This document shows positions 28,429-37,246 of a stretch of 64,000 nt of DNA, one piece after another. The DNA is taken from contig JAWKHJ010000011.1 in assembly GCA_041394905.1 (NCBI GenBank), forward strand, positions 1 through 64,000. Direction: 5' to 3'. A model generated the notes under the pieces. It was not told the DNA's origin, did not search any database, and saw only the letters and a list, made by a program, of their open reading frames with translations. Position 1 is the stretch's first letter; every line of letters begins with the position of its first letter. Origin of the DNA: RI-231 sp041394905. GTDB lineage: Bacteria; Acidobacteriota; Terriglobia; Bryobacterales; UBA6623. Position numbers and translations under genes: made by a program.

Positions 28429-30501
28429 ATGTCAAGGCCTTCCAGAACACTCAAGCTTCTCGACCGCACCATCCTGCGCTCAGCGGGACGCGACGCCTTC
28501 TCCAAGCTCGACCCGCGTATCCAGATCCGCAATCCGGTGATGTTCGTGGTCGGCATCGGAGCCAGCCTGACCACGCTGCTCTTCTTCGACTCGCTCGGGG
28601 GAGAGGGGGAAGCCCCGGCCTGGTTCATCGGCTCCATCACGCTCTGGCTGTGGTTCACGATCCTGTTCGCGAACTTCGCCGAAGCCATGGCCGAGGGCCG
28701 GGGCAAGGCGCAAGCCGACAGCCTGAGGAAGGCCCGCAGCGCCACGCCCGCGCGGCTGCTCAAAGAGGCTCGCTACAGCGAGGACTGGCAGGTCGTTCGA
28801 TCCGACGAGCTCAAGACCGGCGACGTCGTCCTGGTCGACGCCGGTTGGGTCATTCCGGCCGACGGCGAGGTCGTCGAAGGCGTAGCGTCCGTGGACGAGA
28901 GCGCCGTCACGGGAGAGAGCGCGCCCGTCATTCGCGAGAGCGGCGGCGACCGCTCCAGCGTCACCGGTGGAACCAAGGTGCTCTCCGACTGGCTGGTTGT
29001 TCGGGTCACTTCTCAACCCGGCGAAAGCTTTCTTGATCGCATGATCTCAATGGTCGAAGGCGCCGCGCGCCAGAAGACACCGAACGAGATCGCGTTGACC
29101 ATCTTGCTGGCGGCGATGACGATCGTGTTCCTTTTGGCCACGGTGACCTTGCTGCCCTTCTCGCTCTTCAGCGTGCAGGCGGCCGGGGGCGGCGAGCCCG
29201 TGACGCTCACAACGCTCGTGGCGCTACTGGTTTGCCTGATACCCACGACAATCGGCGGATTGCTTTCGGCAATCGGCATCGCGGGCATGGATCGCATGTT
29301 GCAGGCCAACGTGCTGGCGATGTCCGGGCGGGCGGTTGAAGCGGCGGGCGATGTCGATGTGTTGCTACTCGACAAGACTGGAACGATCACGCTAGGCAAT
29401 CGTCAGGCGACCGCCTTCGTTCCAGCGCCCGGCGTCGACGAGAAAGAACTGGCGGACGCCGCGCAGCTCTCGTCGCTTTCCGACGAGACGCCCGAGGGCC
29501 GCAGCATCGTCGTGCTCGCCAAGAAGAGCTTCAACCTGCGGGAGCGAGACGTCGAAAGCCTCGGCGCGAAATTCGCGCCCTTCTCGGCTCGGACGCGGAT
29601 GAGCGGCGTCGACCTGAACGGACGGCGCATCCGCAAGGGCGCCGCGGATGCAATCGAGCAGTTCGTCAAGGATGAGGGCGGCTCCTTCCCTGAGGCGGTA
29701 CGCCGCAATGTCGACGCCATCTCGAAACAAGGCGGCACGCCGCTGGTCGTTGCCGACGGAGCGAAAGCGCTTGGCGTCATCCAACTCAAGGACGTGGTCA
29801 AGGGCGGCATCCGGGAACGCTTCGGCGACCTGCGCCGAGCCGGCATCAAGACCGTCATGATCACCGGCGACAACCCGCTCACCGCGGCGGCCATCGCCGC
29901 CGAAGCGGGCGTCGACGACTTCCTGGCCGAAGCCACGCCCGAAAACAAGTTGACGCTCATCCGCAAGTATCAGGACGAAGGCCGCATGGTTGCGATGACC
30001 GGAGACGGCACGAACGACGCTCCGGCGCTGGCGCAGGCCGACGTCGCCGTGGCGATGAACAGTGGCACGCAGGCGGCCAAGGAAGACGCCAATCTGGTCG
30101 ATCTCGACTCGAACCCGACGAAGCTGCTCGAGGTCGTGCGCGTGGGCAAGCAGATGCTCATCACGCGCGGCGCCTTGACGACGTTTTCGACGGCGAACGA
30201 TGTCGCCAAGTACTTCGCCATCATCCCGGCGGCGTTCGCCGGCACGTATCCCCAGCTCGAGGCGTTGAACGTCATGGGATTGGCGAGCCCGTCGAGCGCC
30301 ATACTCTCGGCGGTCATCTTCAACGCCCTGGTCATCGTGGCTCTGATTCCGATCGCCTTGCGCGGCGTCGAGTATCGCCCCGACAGCGCGGACAGTCTGC
30401 TGAAGCGCCACTTGCTGATCTACGGACTCGGCGGAGTGGCAGCCCCCTTCGTGGGTATCAAGATCATCGACATGATTCTGGCTACAGCCGGAATCGCGTA
30501 A
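28429..30501 (+). CDS. kdpB: KdpB catalytic P-type ATPase subunit
   Basis: This intact 690-residue subunit hydrolyses ATP to drive K+ uptake. The phosphorylated aspartate is D315 in LLLDKTGTIT. Other family motifs are the actuator TGES (DESAVTGESAP), the nucleotide-domain region with ARTRMSGVDL and KGA, and the hinge MTGDGTNDAPALAQADVAVA. Membrane helices flank them. The ribosome site is TAGGAG (28418-28423), close to the kdpA stop. Length and motif order are standard for KdpB. Confidence 0.96.
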   Translation: MSRPSRTLKLLDRTILRSAGRDAFSKLDPRIQIRNPVMFVVGIGASLTTLLFFDSLGGEGEAPAWFIGSITLWLWFTILFANFAEAMAEGRGKAQADSLRKARSATPARLLKEARYSEDWQVVRSDELKTGDVVLVDAGWVIPADGEVVEGVASVDESAVTGESAPVIRESGGDRSSVTGGTKVLSDWLVVRVTSQPGESFLDRMISMVEGAARQKTPNEIALTILLAAMTIVFLLATVTLLPFSLFSVQAAGGGEPVTLTTLVALLVCLIPTTIGGLLSAIGIAGMDRMLQANVLAMSGRAVEAAGDVDVLLLDKTGTITLGNRQATAFVPAPGVDEKELADAAQLSSLSDETPEGRSIVVLAKKSFNLRERDVESLGAKFAPFSARTRMSGVDLNGRRIRKGAADAIEQFVKDEGGSFPEAVRRNVDAISKQGGTPLVVADGAKALGVIQLKDVVKGGIRERFGDLRRAGIKTVMITGDNPLTAAAIAAEAGVDDFLAEATPENKLTLIRKYQDEGRMVAMTGDGTNDAPALAQADVAVAMNSGTQAAKEDANLVDLDSNPTKLLEVVRVGKQMLITRGALTTFSTANDVAKYFAIIPAAFAGTYPQLEALNVMGLASPSSAILSAVIFNALVIVALIPIALRGVEYRPDSADSLLKRHLLIYGLGGVAAPFVGIKIIDMILATAGIA

Positions 30502-30514
30502 CGGAGAACTCGAC

Positions 30515-31084
30515 ATGCAGTTCGTACGCCAAGCTTTTCTCTTGCTAGCGCTCATGAGCGTCCTGCTCGGAATCGTTTATCCGCTGGCGTTGACCGGCGT
30601 CGCTCAGGTGGCGATGCCCAAGCGTGCCGGCGGTAGCCTGATCGTCCGTTCGGGCCGAGTCATCGGCTCGGAATGGATCGGCCAAAGTTTCGAAGATCCC
30701 GGACGCTTCTGGGGGCGGATCTCAGCGACCGGCCCCGCTCCCTATCAAGCGGAAGCGTCGTCAGGCTCGAATCTGAGCCCATTCGGCGAGGCCTTTCGCA
30801 AGCAGGCCGTGGCCCGGCTCGAAGCGCTTCGGGGAATCGCCCCGGCGAACGGCGAGCCCGCGCCGGCTGACCTCGTCACCGCCTCCGGCAGCGGGCTCGA
30901 TCCGCATATCAGTCCGGAGGCGGCTTACTACCAGGCCGAGCGGGTCGCGCGGGCGCTGAACCTGGACAAGGCGGACATCGACGCGCTCATCGCCGCCCAC
31001 ACTGAGGGGCGGACGTTCGGGATCCTGGGCCAGCCTCGGGTCAACGTCCTACTTCTGAACATGGCGTTGGAGGATCGACAATGA
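30515..31084 (+). CDS. kdpC: KdpC subunit of the K+-transporting ATPase
   Basis: A 189-residue protein with one N-terminal membrane helix (FLLLALMSVLLGIVYPLALT). The soluble domain contains the KdpC signatures SEWIGQSFEDPGRFWGRIS, PADLVTASGSGLDPHISPEA and TLGILGQPRVNV-like TFGILGQPRVNVLLLN. KdpC is thought to help nucleotide binding and complex assembly. GGAGAA lies before the start. The stop overlaps the next start by ATGA (31081-31084). Confidence 0.95.
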   Translation: MQFVRQAFLLLALMSVLLGIVYPLALTGVAQVAMPKRAGGSLIVRSGRVIGSEWIGQSFEDPGRFWGRISATGPAPYQAEASSGSNLSPFGEAFRKQAVARLEALRGIAPANGEPAPADLVTASGSGLDPHISPEAAYYQAERVARALNLDKADIDALIAAHTEGRTFGILGQPRVNVLLLNMALEDRQ

Positions 31085-32406
31085 CCCGCGTCGCAGGAAG
31101 GGATCGGCGGGAGCTCTTCCCGAAGAGCCTCGTCCTGCTCTTCGCCGCCGCCCCGTTGGCAGCGCTGCAAGCCGGCGTCGCCGTCGACCCCGCCGTCACC
31201 CCCGAGCAGCGGGCCGCGCTCCTGAGCCGGGTCGAGACCCTGGAGGCCGAACTGCAGGAAATCAAGGCACAGCTTGCCGCTCCGGGGACCCCAGAGCCGA
31301 CGCTGGTCGAGACCGAAAGCGAACCCGCCGAAGCGCTGGATATCCGCAGCGTGGGAAACGTCGGCCTGCTGATGGACGGCTACTATAGCTACAACTTCAA
31401 CCAACCGGCCGACGGCCTCAATCCTTTGCGGGCCTACGACCGCCGACACAACAGCTTCGGGCTGAACCAAGCCGCCCTGGTATTCGACCGCGAACCAGAG
31501 CCGGAGCAGGGTCGCAGGTTCGGCGTGCGCGTGGATCTGATGTACGGCCAGGCGACGGACGCCTTGCAGGGCAGCCCGCTCAACGAGCTTCGCCCCGACA
31601 TGTACCGTCCGGTCTTCCAAGCCTACGGCACGTATGTCGCTCCCGTCGGTTCCGGGCTGACGATCGACTTCGGCAAGTGGGCCAGCGCGCTGGGGCTCGA
31701 GGGTAACTACACGCTCGATCAAGTCAACTACTCGCGATCCTACCTGTTCAATTTCCTGCCGTTCTACCACTTCGGCTTTCGCGCCCGCTACGACTTCACC
31801 GACCAGTGGGGCGCCAGCTACTGGCTGGTCAACGGCAACGGCCAATCGGACGACTTCAACGGGCTCAAATCCAACGCATTCTTTGGGCACTGGAAGCCGT
31901 CGCCGCGCGTCGAGACCAACCTCGCCTATTACACGGGCAATGAGAACAATACCCGCGCGTTTCCGGGCGAGGGCCGGCGCGCGCTGGACGGCAAGTTGCA
32001 CATCGTATACGACCAAACCCTCTGGAGCGTCACGGACCGTCTGTCGCTGGGCGCCGAGCTCGCTTATATCAACAATCGGGAGACGTCCGCTTCGCCGCCC
32101 TCGACCGCGCTGGGCGGAGGCGCACTTGCCTCCTTCGACCTGAACGATCGCTGGAGCCTCGGCGCTCGCTACGAGCGCGTCTCCGACGGTGGGGGCTTCT
32201 TGACCGGCCGGCGGCAGCTGCTGCAGGAAGCAACGTTCACGCTCAGCCAGCGGGTTGCGGAGCGCTTTCTGGTCCGCTACGAAGTCCGCCGCGACGCCTC
32301 GAGCCGAGCCTTCTTCACCACCGACCGGGCTGGACTCCTGGCCCGTCAACAGACCACCGCTCTGCTGGGCTTAACATGGTGGCTAGGCCGGGAAGGCGGG
32401 TGGTAG
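31081..32406 (+). CDS. Outer-membrane beta-barrel protein (porin-like, BBP2/OmpL type) inside the kdp operon
   Basis: A 441-residue protein with a signal-like N-terminus (PKSLVLLFAAAPLAALQAG), then a short coiled coil (LLSRVETLEAELQEIKAQLA) as in many trimeric or anchored porins. A beta-barrel of amphipathic strands follows (GLLMDGYYSYNFNQPADGLN, VRVDLMYGQAT, FGFRARYDFTDQWGASYWLV) and ends GLTWWLG. It resembles the putative beta-barrel porin-2 family. Overlap with kdpC and 7-base spacing to kdpD place it firmly in the operon. A role in admitting K+ across the outer membrane is inferred from context. Confidence 0.8.
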   Translation: MTRVAGRDRRELFPKSLVLLFAAAPLAALQAGVAVDPAVTPEQRAALLSRVETLEAELQEIKAQLAAPGTPEPTLVETESEPAEALDIRSVGNVGLLMDGYYSYNFNQPADGLNPLRAYDRRHNSFGLNQAALVFDREPEPEQGRRFGVRVDLMYGQATDALQGSPLNELRPDMYRPVFQAYGTYVAPVGSGLTIDFGKWASALGLEGNYTLDQVNYSRSYLFNFLPFYHFGFRARYDFTDQWGASYWLVNGNGQSDDFNGLKSNAFFGHWKPSPRVETNLAYYTGNENNTRAFPGEGRRALDGKLHIVYDQTLWSVTDRLSLGAELAYINNRETSASPPSTALGGGALASFDLNDRWSLGARYERVSDGGGFLTGRRQLLQEATFTLSQRVAERFLVRYEVRRDASSRAFFTTDRAGLLARQQTTALLGLTWWLGREGGW

Positions 32407-32413
32407 CAGCGCA

Positions 32414-35119
32414 ATGGGTCTCGATCCGATCACAACGCGGCCTGACCCGGACGAGTTGCTCGCCAGAGTTCAGCAACAGGAGCAGCGGAGCGCGCGGGGA
32501 CGCCTGAAGATCTTCTTCGGCATGGCGGCGGGCGTGGGCAAGACCTACGCGATGCTGCAGGCGGCGCGACGTCTCCGGGAGGCGGGGCGGGATGTCGTTG
32601 TGGGCTACGTGGAGCCCCACGGCAGGCCCGAAACCGAGGCGCTGCTGGTCGGTCTCGAACAGCTTTCCACGCGCGAGGTCGACTATCGCGGGGCCCGTCT
32701 CCGAGAGCTCGATCTCGACGCCGCCCTCTCTCGGAAACCGGAAGTCCTTCTGGTCGACGAGCTCGCGCACACCAATGCTCCCGGAAGCCGCCACGCCAAG
32801 CGCTGGCAGGACGTCGAAGAGCTCCTCGCCGCCGGGATCGACGTCTACACCACCGTCAACGTCCAGCACGTCGAGAGCCTGAACGACGTAGTCGCCGGCA
32901 TCACGGGCGTGCCCGTACGGGAGACGGTTCCCGACTCCATCCTGGCCCAGTCCGATGAGATCGAGCTGATCGACCTGCCGCCCGACGACCTGCTGCAGCG
33001 GTTGGCGGAAGGCAAGGTCTACGTTCCCGAGCAGGCCGGGCGCTGGCTGCTCAGCGGTTCTTCCGGAAGGGGAATCATCGCGCTGCGGGAGATGGCGCTG
33101 CGCAAAGTGGCGGAGAACGTCGACGCGCAGATGCGCGGGTACCGCGCCGAGCATACCGTGCGCGAAACGTGGCCGGTGGCTGAGCGGTTGATGGTCTGCA
33201 TCGGACCCAGCCCGTTCGCGAAGCAGCTCGTGAGGGCCGCCAAGCGCACGGCGACGCAGCTCCATGCGGACTGGATCGTCGTCAACGTCCAGACGCCGGA
33301 CTGGGGCCGGCTTCCCGATGAGGTGCGAGGCCGCGTGTATGAGGCGCTTCGCCTCGCCGAGCAGCTCGGCGCCGAAACCGCCACTTTGAGCGGAGACAAC
33401 GTCACGACCGAGGTTCTGGCCTTCGCGAGGTCTCGCAACGTCAGCAAGATCCTCATCGGGAAACCCGCTGAGCCGCTGTGGAAGCGCGCGCTGCGAGGCT
33501 CCATCCTCGACCGGCTTGTCGAGCAGAGCGGCGAGATTGACGTCTACGCCGTCAGCGCAAGAGTTACTGCAAGTGAGGCCGCGCCGATCCAAAGCCTGCG
33601 CTCCAAGACCCCGTGGGGCCAGTACGGAGTCGCAGTCCTGGTCGTCGCCGCAAGCACGCTCCTGGGCCTGTCGCTGCATCCGGAGATCGACTTGGCGGAT
33701 GTCGTGATGATCTACCTGCTCGGCATCGTGGGCGTCTCGATCCGAACCGCGCGCGGGCCCGGCCTGACCGCCTGCCTGCTCAGCGCCGCCGCTTTCAACT
33801 TCTTCTTCACCACGCCCTATTACACATTGGCGATCGACCGCGCGCAGTTCGTCATCACCTTCATCGTAATGCTGATCGTCGGCCTTACGATCAGCGGTTT
33901 GACATATCGGGTTCGCAGCCAGGCTTCGTTCGCCGTCGAGAGGGAGCGCCGGACGCACGCGCTGTTTCAGGCGACGCGCTCTCTGTCCGCCGCGGGATCG
34001 GAAGCGGAGGTGCTGACGAGCGCGGCCGGCCACGTTGCCGAAACCTTCGACGCCGGGGTCGCGATCTTCCTGCCAGGGGAAGACGCCCGGGTTTCCCTAC
34101 GGACCACCTTGCGCGACAGCGCCTGGGTCAGCGCCCGGGAGTTGGGGGTGGCTCAGTGGGTTGTGGACAACGCCCGCCCGGGCGGCCTCGGAACCGCGAC
34201 GCTGTCCGGGGCCGAAGCCTTGCAGCTCCCGATTCCCGGCGCCGGGAATCGGACGCTTGGGGCCTTCGCCGTGCGTCCCTCCGACGCGCGAAGCTTCCAC
34301 GATCCCGAGCGCATGCGCCTGCTCGAAGCCGTCGTCGCTCAGACCGGGGCGGCCCTCGAGCGGACCCGGCTGGCTCAAGTCGCGCAGCAAGCGGAGGTGA
34401 ACGTGGAAACCGAGAGGATGCGCAACGCTCTTCTTAGCGCGGTCTCGCACGATTTGAGAACTCCGCTCGCCACGATCCAGGGTGCGTTGAGCGGCGTGCT
34501 GGAGCGCGGGGATCGACTGCCGGCGGATCAGCAGAAGGAACTGCTCGAGACGGCCAGGAATGAAGCGGACAGGCTCAACCGGCTCGTCCACAACCTCTTG
34601 GATCTTACCCGCGTCCAGTCGGGCGACATGAAGCTCAACTATGACTGGCATGCGCCGGAAGAGATCATCGGCGCGGCGCTGTCGCAGCTCGAGCGGAGGT
34701 TGGCTGGACGCGAGCTGACCATCGACATCGCACCGGATTTGGCGCTCATCCACGTCGACGGACTGCTCCTCGAACAGGTGCTGGTCAATCTGCTCGAGAA
34801 CGCCCAACGCTATAGCCCCGCCGGCGCTCCGATTGAGATCAAGGCCTGCCGCAGCGGCGATTCCGCCATCCTCGAAGTCTGCGACCGCGGCCCAGGGTTC
34901 GCGGCCGGCGAAGAGAGGCGGGTGTTCGAACGGTTCTATCGAGCTCAGCCGAACCAGAAGGGCGGCGCCGGCATTGGTTTGACGATTTGCGACGCCATCG
35001 TCCGTGCTCACGGCGGGACGATCGACGCCGGCAACCGCGACGGAGGGGGCGCCCGTCTCCGGGTGTCGCTGCCGCTTCCGAGCGATCAACCTCGGCTCGA
35101 CATGGAGGCGCAAGCATGA
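32414..35119 (+). CDS. kdpD: KdpD sensor histidine kinase
   Basis: An intact 901-residue K+/turgor sensor. Residues about 30-240 form the KdpD domain with the Walker A GMAAGVGKTYA (K43) and LLVDELAHTNAPGSRHAKRW. A Usp-like domain follows (about 255-380). Four membrane helices lie at about 405-500 (VVMIYLLGIVGVSI, FVITFIVMLIVGLTISGL), then a GAF region. The HisKA box is SHDLRTPLATIQ with phosphorylated H679. The ATPase N/G boxes are LVNLLENAQRYSP, DRGPGF and GGAGIGLTICDAIV. The stop overlaps kdpE by ATGA. Confidence 0.95.
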   Translation: MGLDPITTRPDPDELLARVQQQEQRSARGRLKIFFGMAAGVGKTYAMLQAARRLREAGRDVVVGYVEPHGRPETEALLVGLEQLSTREVDYRGARLRELDLDAALSRKPEVLLVDELAHTNAPGSRHAKRWQDVEELLAAGIDVYTTVNVQHVESLNDVVAGITGVPVRETVPDSILAQSDEIELIDLPPDDLLQRLAEGKVYVPEQAGRWLLSGSSGRGIIALREMALRKVAENVDAQMRGYRAEHTVRETWPVAERLMVCIGPSPFAKQLVRAAKRTATQLHADWIVVNVQTPDWGRLPDEVRGRVYEALRLAEQLGAETATLSGDNVTTEVLAFARSRNVSKILIGKPAEPLWKRALRGSILDRLVEQSGEIDVYAVSARVTASEAAPIQSLRSKTPWGQYGVAVLVVAASTLLGLSLHPEIDLADVVMIYLLGIVGVSIRTARGPGLTACLLSAAAFNFFFTTPYYTLAIDRAQFVITFIVMLIVGLTISGLTYRVRSQASFAVERERRTHALFQATRSLSAAGSEAEVLTSAAGHVAETFDAGVAIFLPGEDARVSLRTTLRDSAWVSARELGVAQWVVDNARPGGLGTATLSGAEALQLPIPGAGNRTLGAFAVRPSDARSFHDPERMRLLEAVVAQTGAALERTRLAQVAQQAEVNVETERMRNALLSAVSHDLRTPLATIQGALSGVLERGDRLPADQQKELLETARNEADRLNRLVHNLLDLTRVQSGDMKLNYDWHAPEEIIGAALSQLERRLAGRELTIDIAPDLALIHVDGLLLEQVLVNLLENAQRYSPAGAPIEIKACRSGDSAILEVCDRGPGFAAGEERRVFERFYRAQPNQKGGAGIGLTICDAIVRAHGGTIDAGNRDGGGARLRVSLPLPSDQPRLDMEAQA

Positions 35120-35815
35120 CTGCGCCCCCGGCCATCCTACTGGTGGAAGACGATCCCGAAATCCGACGCTGGCTTCGCGTCATTCTGGAGGCCGAAGGTT
35201 ATCGGTTGCTCTTCGTGGAGACTGGCGAGCGGGGGTGATCGAAGATGGCGGCGCGCCGGCCGGAGCCATTCTGCTGGACTTGGGGCTGCCCGATCTCGGA
35301 TGGTGTGGAAGTGATCTGCCGCATCCGGCGGCTGGAGCGCGATGCCCATCATCGTGATCTCCGCGCGGGGGCAAGAGCAGGACAAGGTCGAAGCCCTGGA
35401 CGCCGGCGCCGACGACTACCTGAGCAAGCCCTTTGGCGTCAGCGAGCTGCTGGCGCGCCTGCGCGTGGCCTTGCGGCACGCCGCGACGGTTCAGAGCGGC
35501 GCCGAGCCGACCCTCTTCAATACCGGCGACCTGGAAGTCGATCTCGTAGCCCGCCGAGTGCGGGTGGACGGCCACGACGTTCACTTGACGCCGATCGAGT
35601 ACAAGCTGTTAACCGCCCTGGTCCGGCACCCCGGGCGTCTGCTGACACACCGGCAACTGCTCAAGGAGGTGTGGGGCCCGAACTTCGTCGAGCACCACAA
35701 CTATCTGCGGGTCCACATGTCCCAGCTGCGCCGCAAGATCGAGGCCGAGCCCGCCCGTCCGCGCTACATCCTCACGGAACCTGGCGCCGGGTACCGAATT
35801 TCTGTGGAATCTTGA
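35116..35815 (+). CDS. kdpE: KdpE response regulator (two to three frameshifts)
   Basis: The start at 35116 overlaps kdpD. The receiver begins AILLVEDDPEIRRWLRVILE. The phospho-acceptor Asp is in ILLDLGLPDL (another frame, about 35261-35291). DGVEVICRIRRLER and PIIVISARGQEQDKVEALDA then GADDYLSKPFG complete the receiver. The winged-helix domain from about 35500 is intact (LTPIEYKLLTALVRHPGRLL, LKEVWGP, YLRVHMSQLRRKIE, LTEPGAGYRI). Indels lie at about 35235, 35295 and 35340. The two-component pair would activate kdp transcription under K+ limitation. Confidence 0.88.
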
Positions 35816-35966
35816 CTGCGACGGGTGCGTAGCCTGCCGTGCACGGTCGTTGCGGGCCGTCCTCGTCTAACGGTAGTATCAGCTCCGCATGCCTTGACGC
35901 AGGGCATCGAGCCGCATTGTCAGCTGCTCCTCGGATGGGGCCAACAGGCTCTCGTGCCGCAGGAAC

Positions 35967-36654
35967 CTACTGAACGCTGCTTGGATCCGAAAGCATCGCC
36001 AGAAAACTCTCGATCAGGGCCAACTCTTCCGGCCGACATAGTCGCGCTGAGTCCGCTCCAAGCAAGAACGCCGGAACGAACTCAATGTCTGAGAGTTGCG
36101 CGTCGAAGACGACGTCCGAAAACATACGGTCCCTGTCCCGCTCGTAGAAGCGCAGGAGGCCATGGATGTCTTCCAGGTCCTTGGCTCGGCGGTGGGGATC
36201 ATCAAGAAACGAAACCACCTTGAGCAAGAACAGAACTGTCGGCGGAATCACTTTGGCACGGGCCCCAGGCGCTACCTCTATCTCGACCGCGTGCTCAAAA
36301 GCGTAGTCGAAACCAGCAAGGCTCATCACCATTCCGCTTCGGGGCCAGGTCAATCGCCCGGCGGCACGGAGCTTCGGCCCGGCCGGTAGGATGTCCATCC
36401 GCGTCGCACTCGGCCCACGCCAGCGCTGCTCCTGGTTCGCATCTCTTGTCCAGCCGGCCGTCGTCAAGGCGGACTCAACGCGGGTCCAGGTCGTCCAGGT
36501 CCATGGCGATCGCAGTCTTCCGTATGGCGTGCGCTTTCCGGGAAGAATGCGCGGTAGGCCATGGCGCCACGACGACAAGGTCGCAGTCAAGGTGCAGGAC
36601 GACCTGTTGCAGCGATCCGAAGTCGGCAGCCTGTTCGCGCGACAGCAGACTCAT
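35967..36654 (-). CDS. Nucleotidyltransferase, AbiEii-like (type IV toxin candidate; frameshifted)
   Basis: The start at 36654 (MSLLSREQAADFGSLQQVVL) overlaps the stop of the upstream gene by ATGA. After a frameshift, GAMAYRAFFPESARHTED and MDLDDLDP resemble the catalytic N-terminal region of MNT/AbiEii-type nucleotidyltransferases. The intact C-terminal frame has VESALTTAGWTR, FEHAVEIEVAPGARAKVIPP and LFLLKVVSFLDDPHRRAKDL, the Lys/Asp-rich helix common in these proteins. The length of about 229 residues fits. The strict GSxxxxxDxD signature is blurred by indels, so activity cannot be judged. Confidence 0.6.
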
Positions 36655-36906
36655 GGAAGTAAGAACTCCTTGCGAAGCTCTTCCGCAGCCTCGTGGGCGC
36701 GTGGATCAGGCTCGGCCATCAGTTCGGCATAGATGTGCCAAGGGTGCGCCACGTTTATCTGCTCGGCCATGACGATCTCGCCGAACGCCTTGAGCAAAGT
36801 GATCGGACCATCCTGGTCGGGCAGCAGACGCAGCATCTTCGGCAGGCTGGTCTGATTGGGCGGTACGAAGACTCGGGCGCGCTCCCTGCACCTGCTCGAT
36901 GAGCAT
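36651..36906 (-). CDS. AbiEi-like antitoxin remnant (N-terminus missing or frameshifted)
   Basis: The readable product ends INVAHPWHIYAELMAEPDPR then AHEAAEELRKEFLLP, matching the C-terminal IYAEL...DPRxxEAAEExR motif of AbiEi-type antitoxins. Before it is LPDQDGPITLLKAF, and across a frame change ARVFVPPNQTSLPKM. Only about 85 residues can be traced; the family usually has 180 or more with an N-terminal winged helix, so this is truncated or badly frameshifted. Coupling to the nucleotidyltransferase downstream is the typical antitoxin-toxin order. Confidence 0.5.
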
Positions 36907-36980
36907 CAATGGCTCCTGCCCGCCGCATCGCTTCCGATGCCTTGATCTGCACACGCGCAGCACTACATCACATCGCCTTG

Positions 36981-37226
36981 TTACTGGAGCCCGGGCGAGA
37001 TCATCGACTTCAGGTTTTCTACTGTCGGTACGTGGCCTGACAACTTGACCTGTCCGTCCACGGCGAGCGCCGGCGTGACCATCACTCCGAAGCGCACGAT
37101 ATCGTCGATCTCGGTGATCTTCTCGACCTCGTATTCGACGCCCAACTCGCGCGCGGCCTGCTCCGCCCGCTCGGTGAGCAATTGGCAGCGCTTGCATCCG
37201 GTTCCCAGGATCTGTAGCTTTTTCAT
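36981..37226 (-). CDS. Small thioredoxin-like redox-active disulfide protein
   Basis: An 81-residue protein, MKKLQILGTGCKRCQLLTER, with a CxxC active site (C11, C14), EVEKITEIDDIVRFGVMVTP with the cis-Pro segment, and GHVPTVENLKSMI. It matches the mini-thioredoxin family often encoded next to DUF318/ArsP permeases. GGAG precedes the start at 37226, and the permease stop is only 20 bases upstream, so it shares the permease transcript. Probable role: thiol chemistry for the permease cargo. The long upstream open frame is antisense or shifted permease sequence and not used. Confidence 0.85.
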   Translation of the reverse strand: MKKLQILGTGCKRCQLLTERAEQAARELGVEYEVEKITEIDDIVRFGVMVTPALAVDGQVKLSGHVPTVENLKSMISPGLQ

Positions 37227-37246
37227 CTCCGTTGCCTCCTCGAGGT

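Noticed and set aside
35855..35895. GTCCTCGTCTAACGGTAGTATCAGC resembling a tRNA D-arm
   Set aside because: No anticodon stem-loop, T-loop (TTCGANNC) or acceptor partner follows at tRNA distance.
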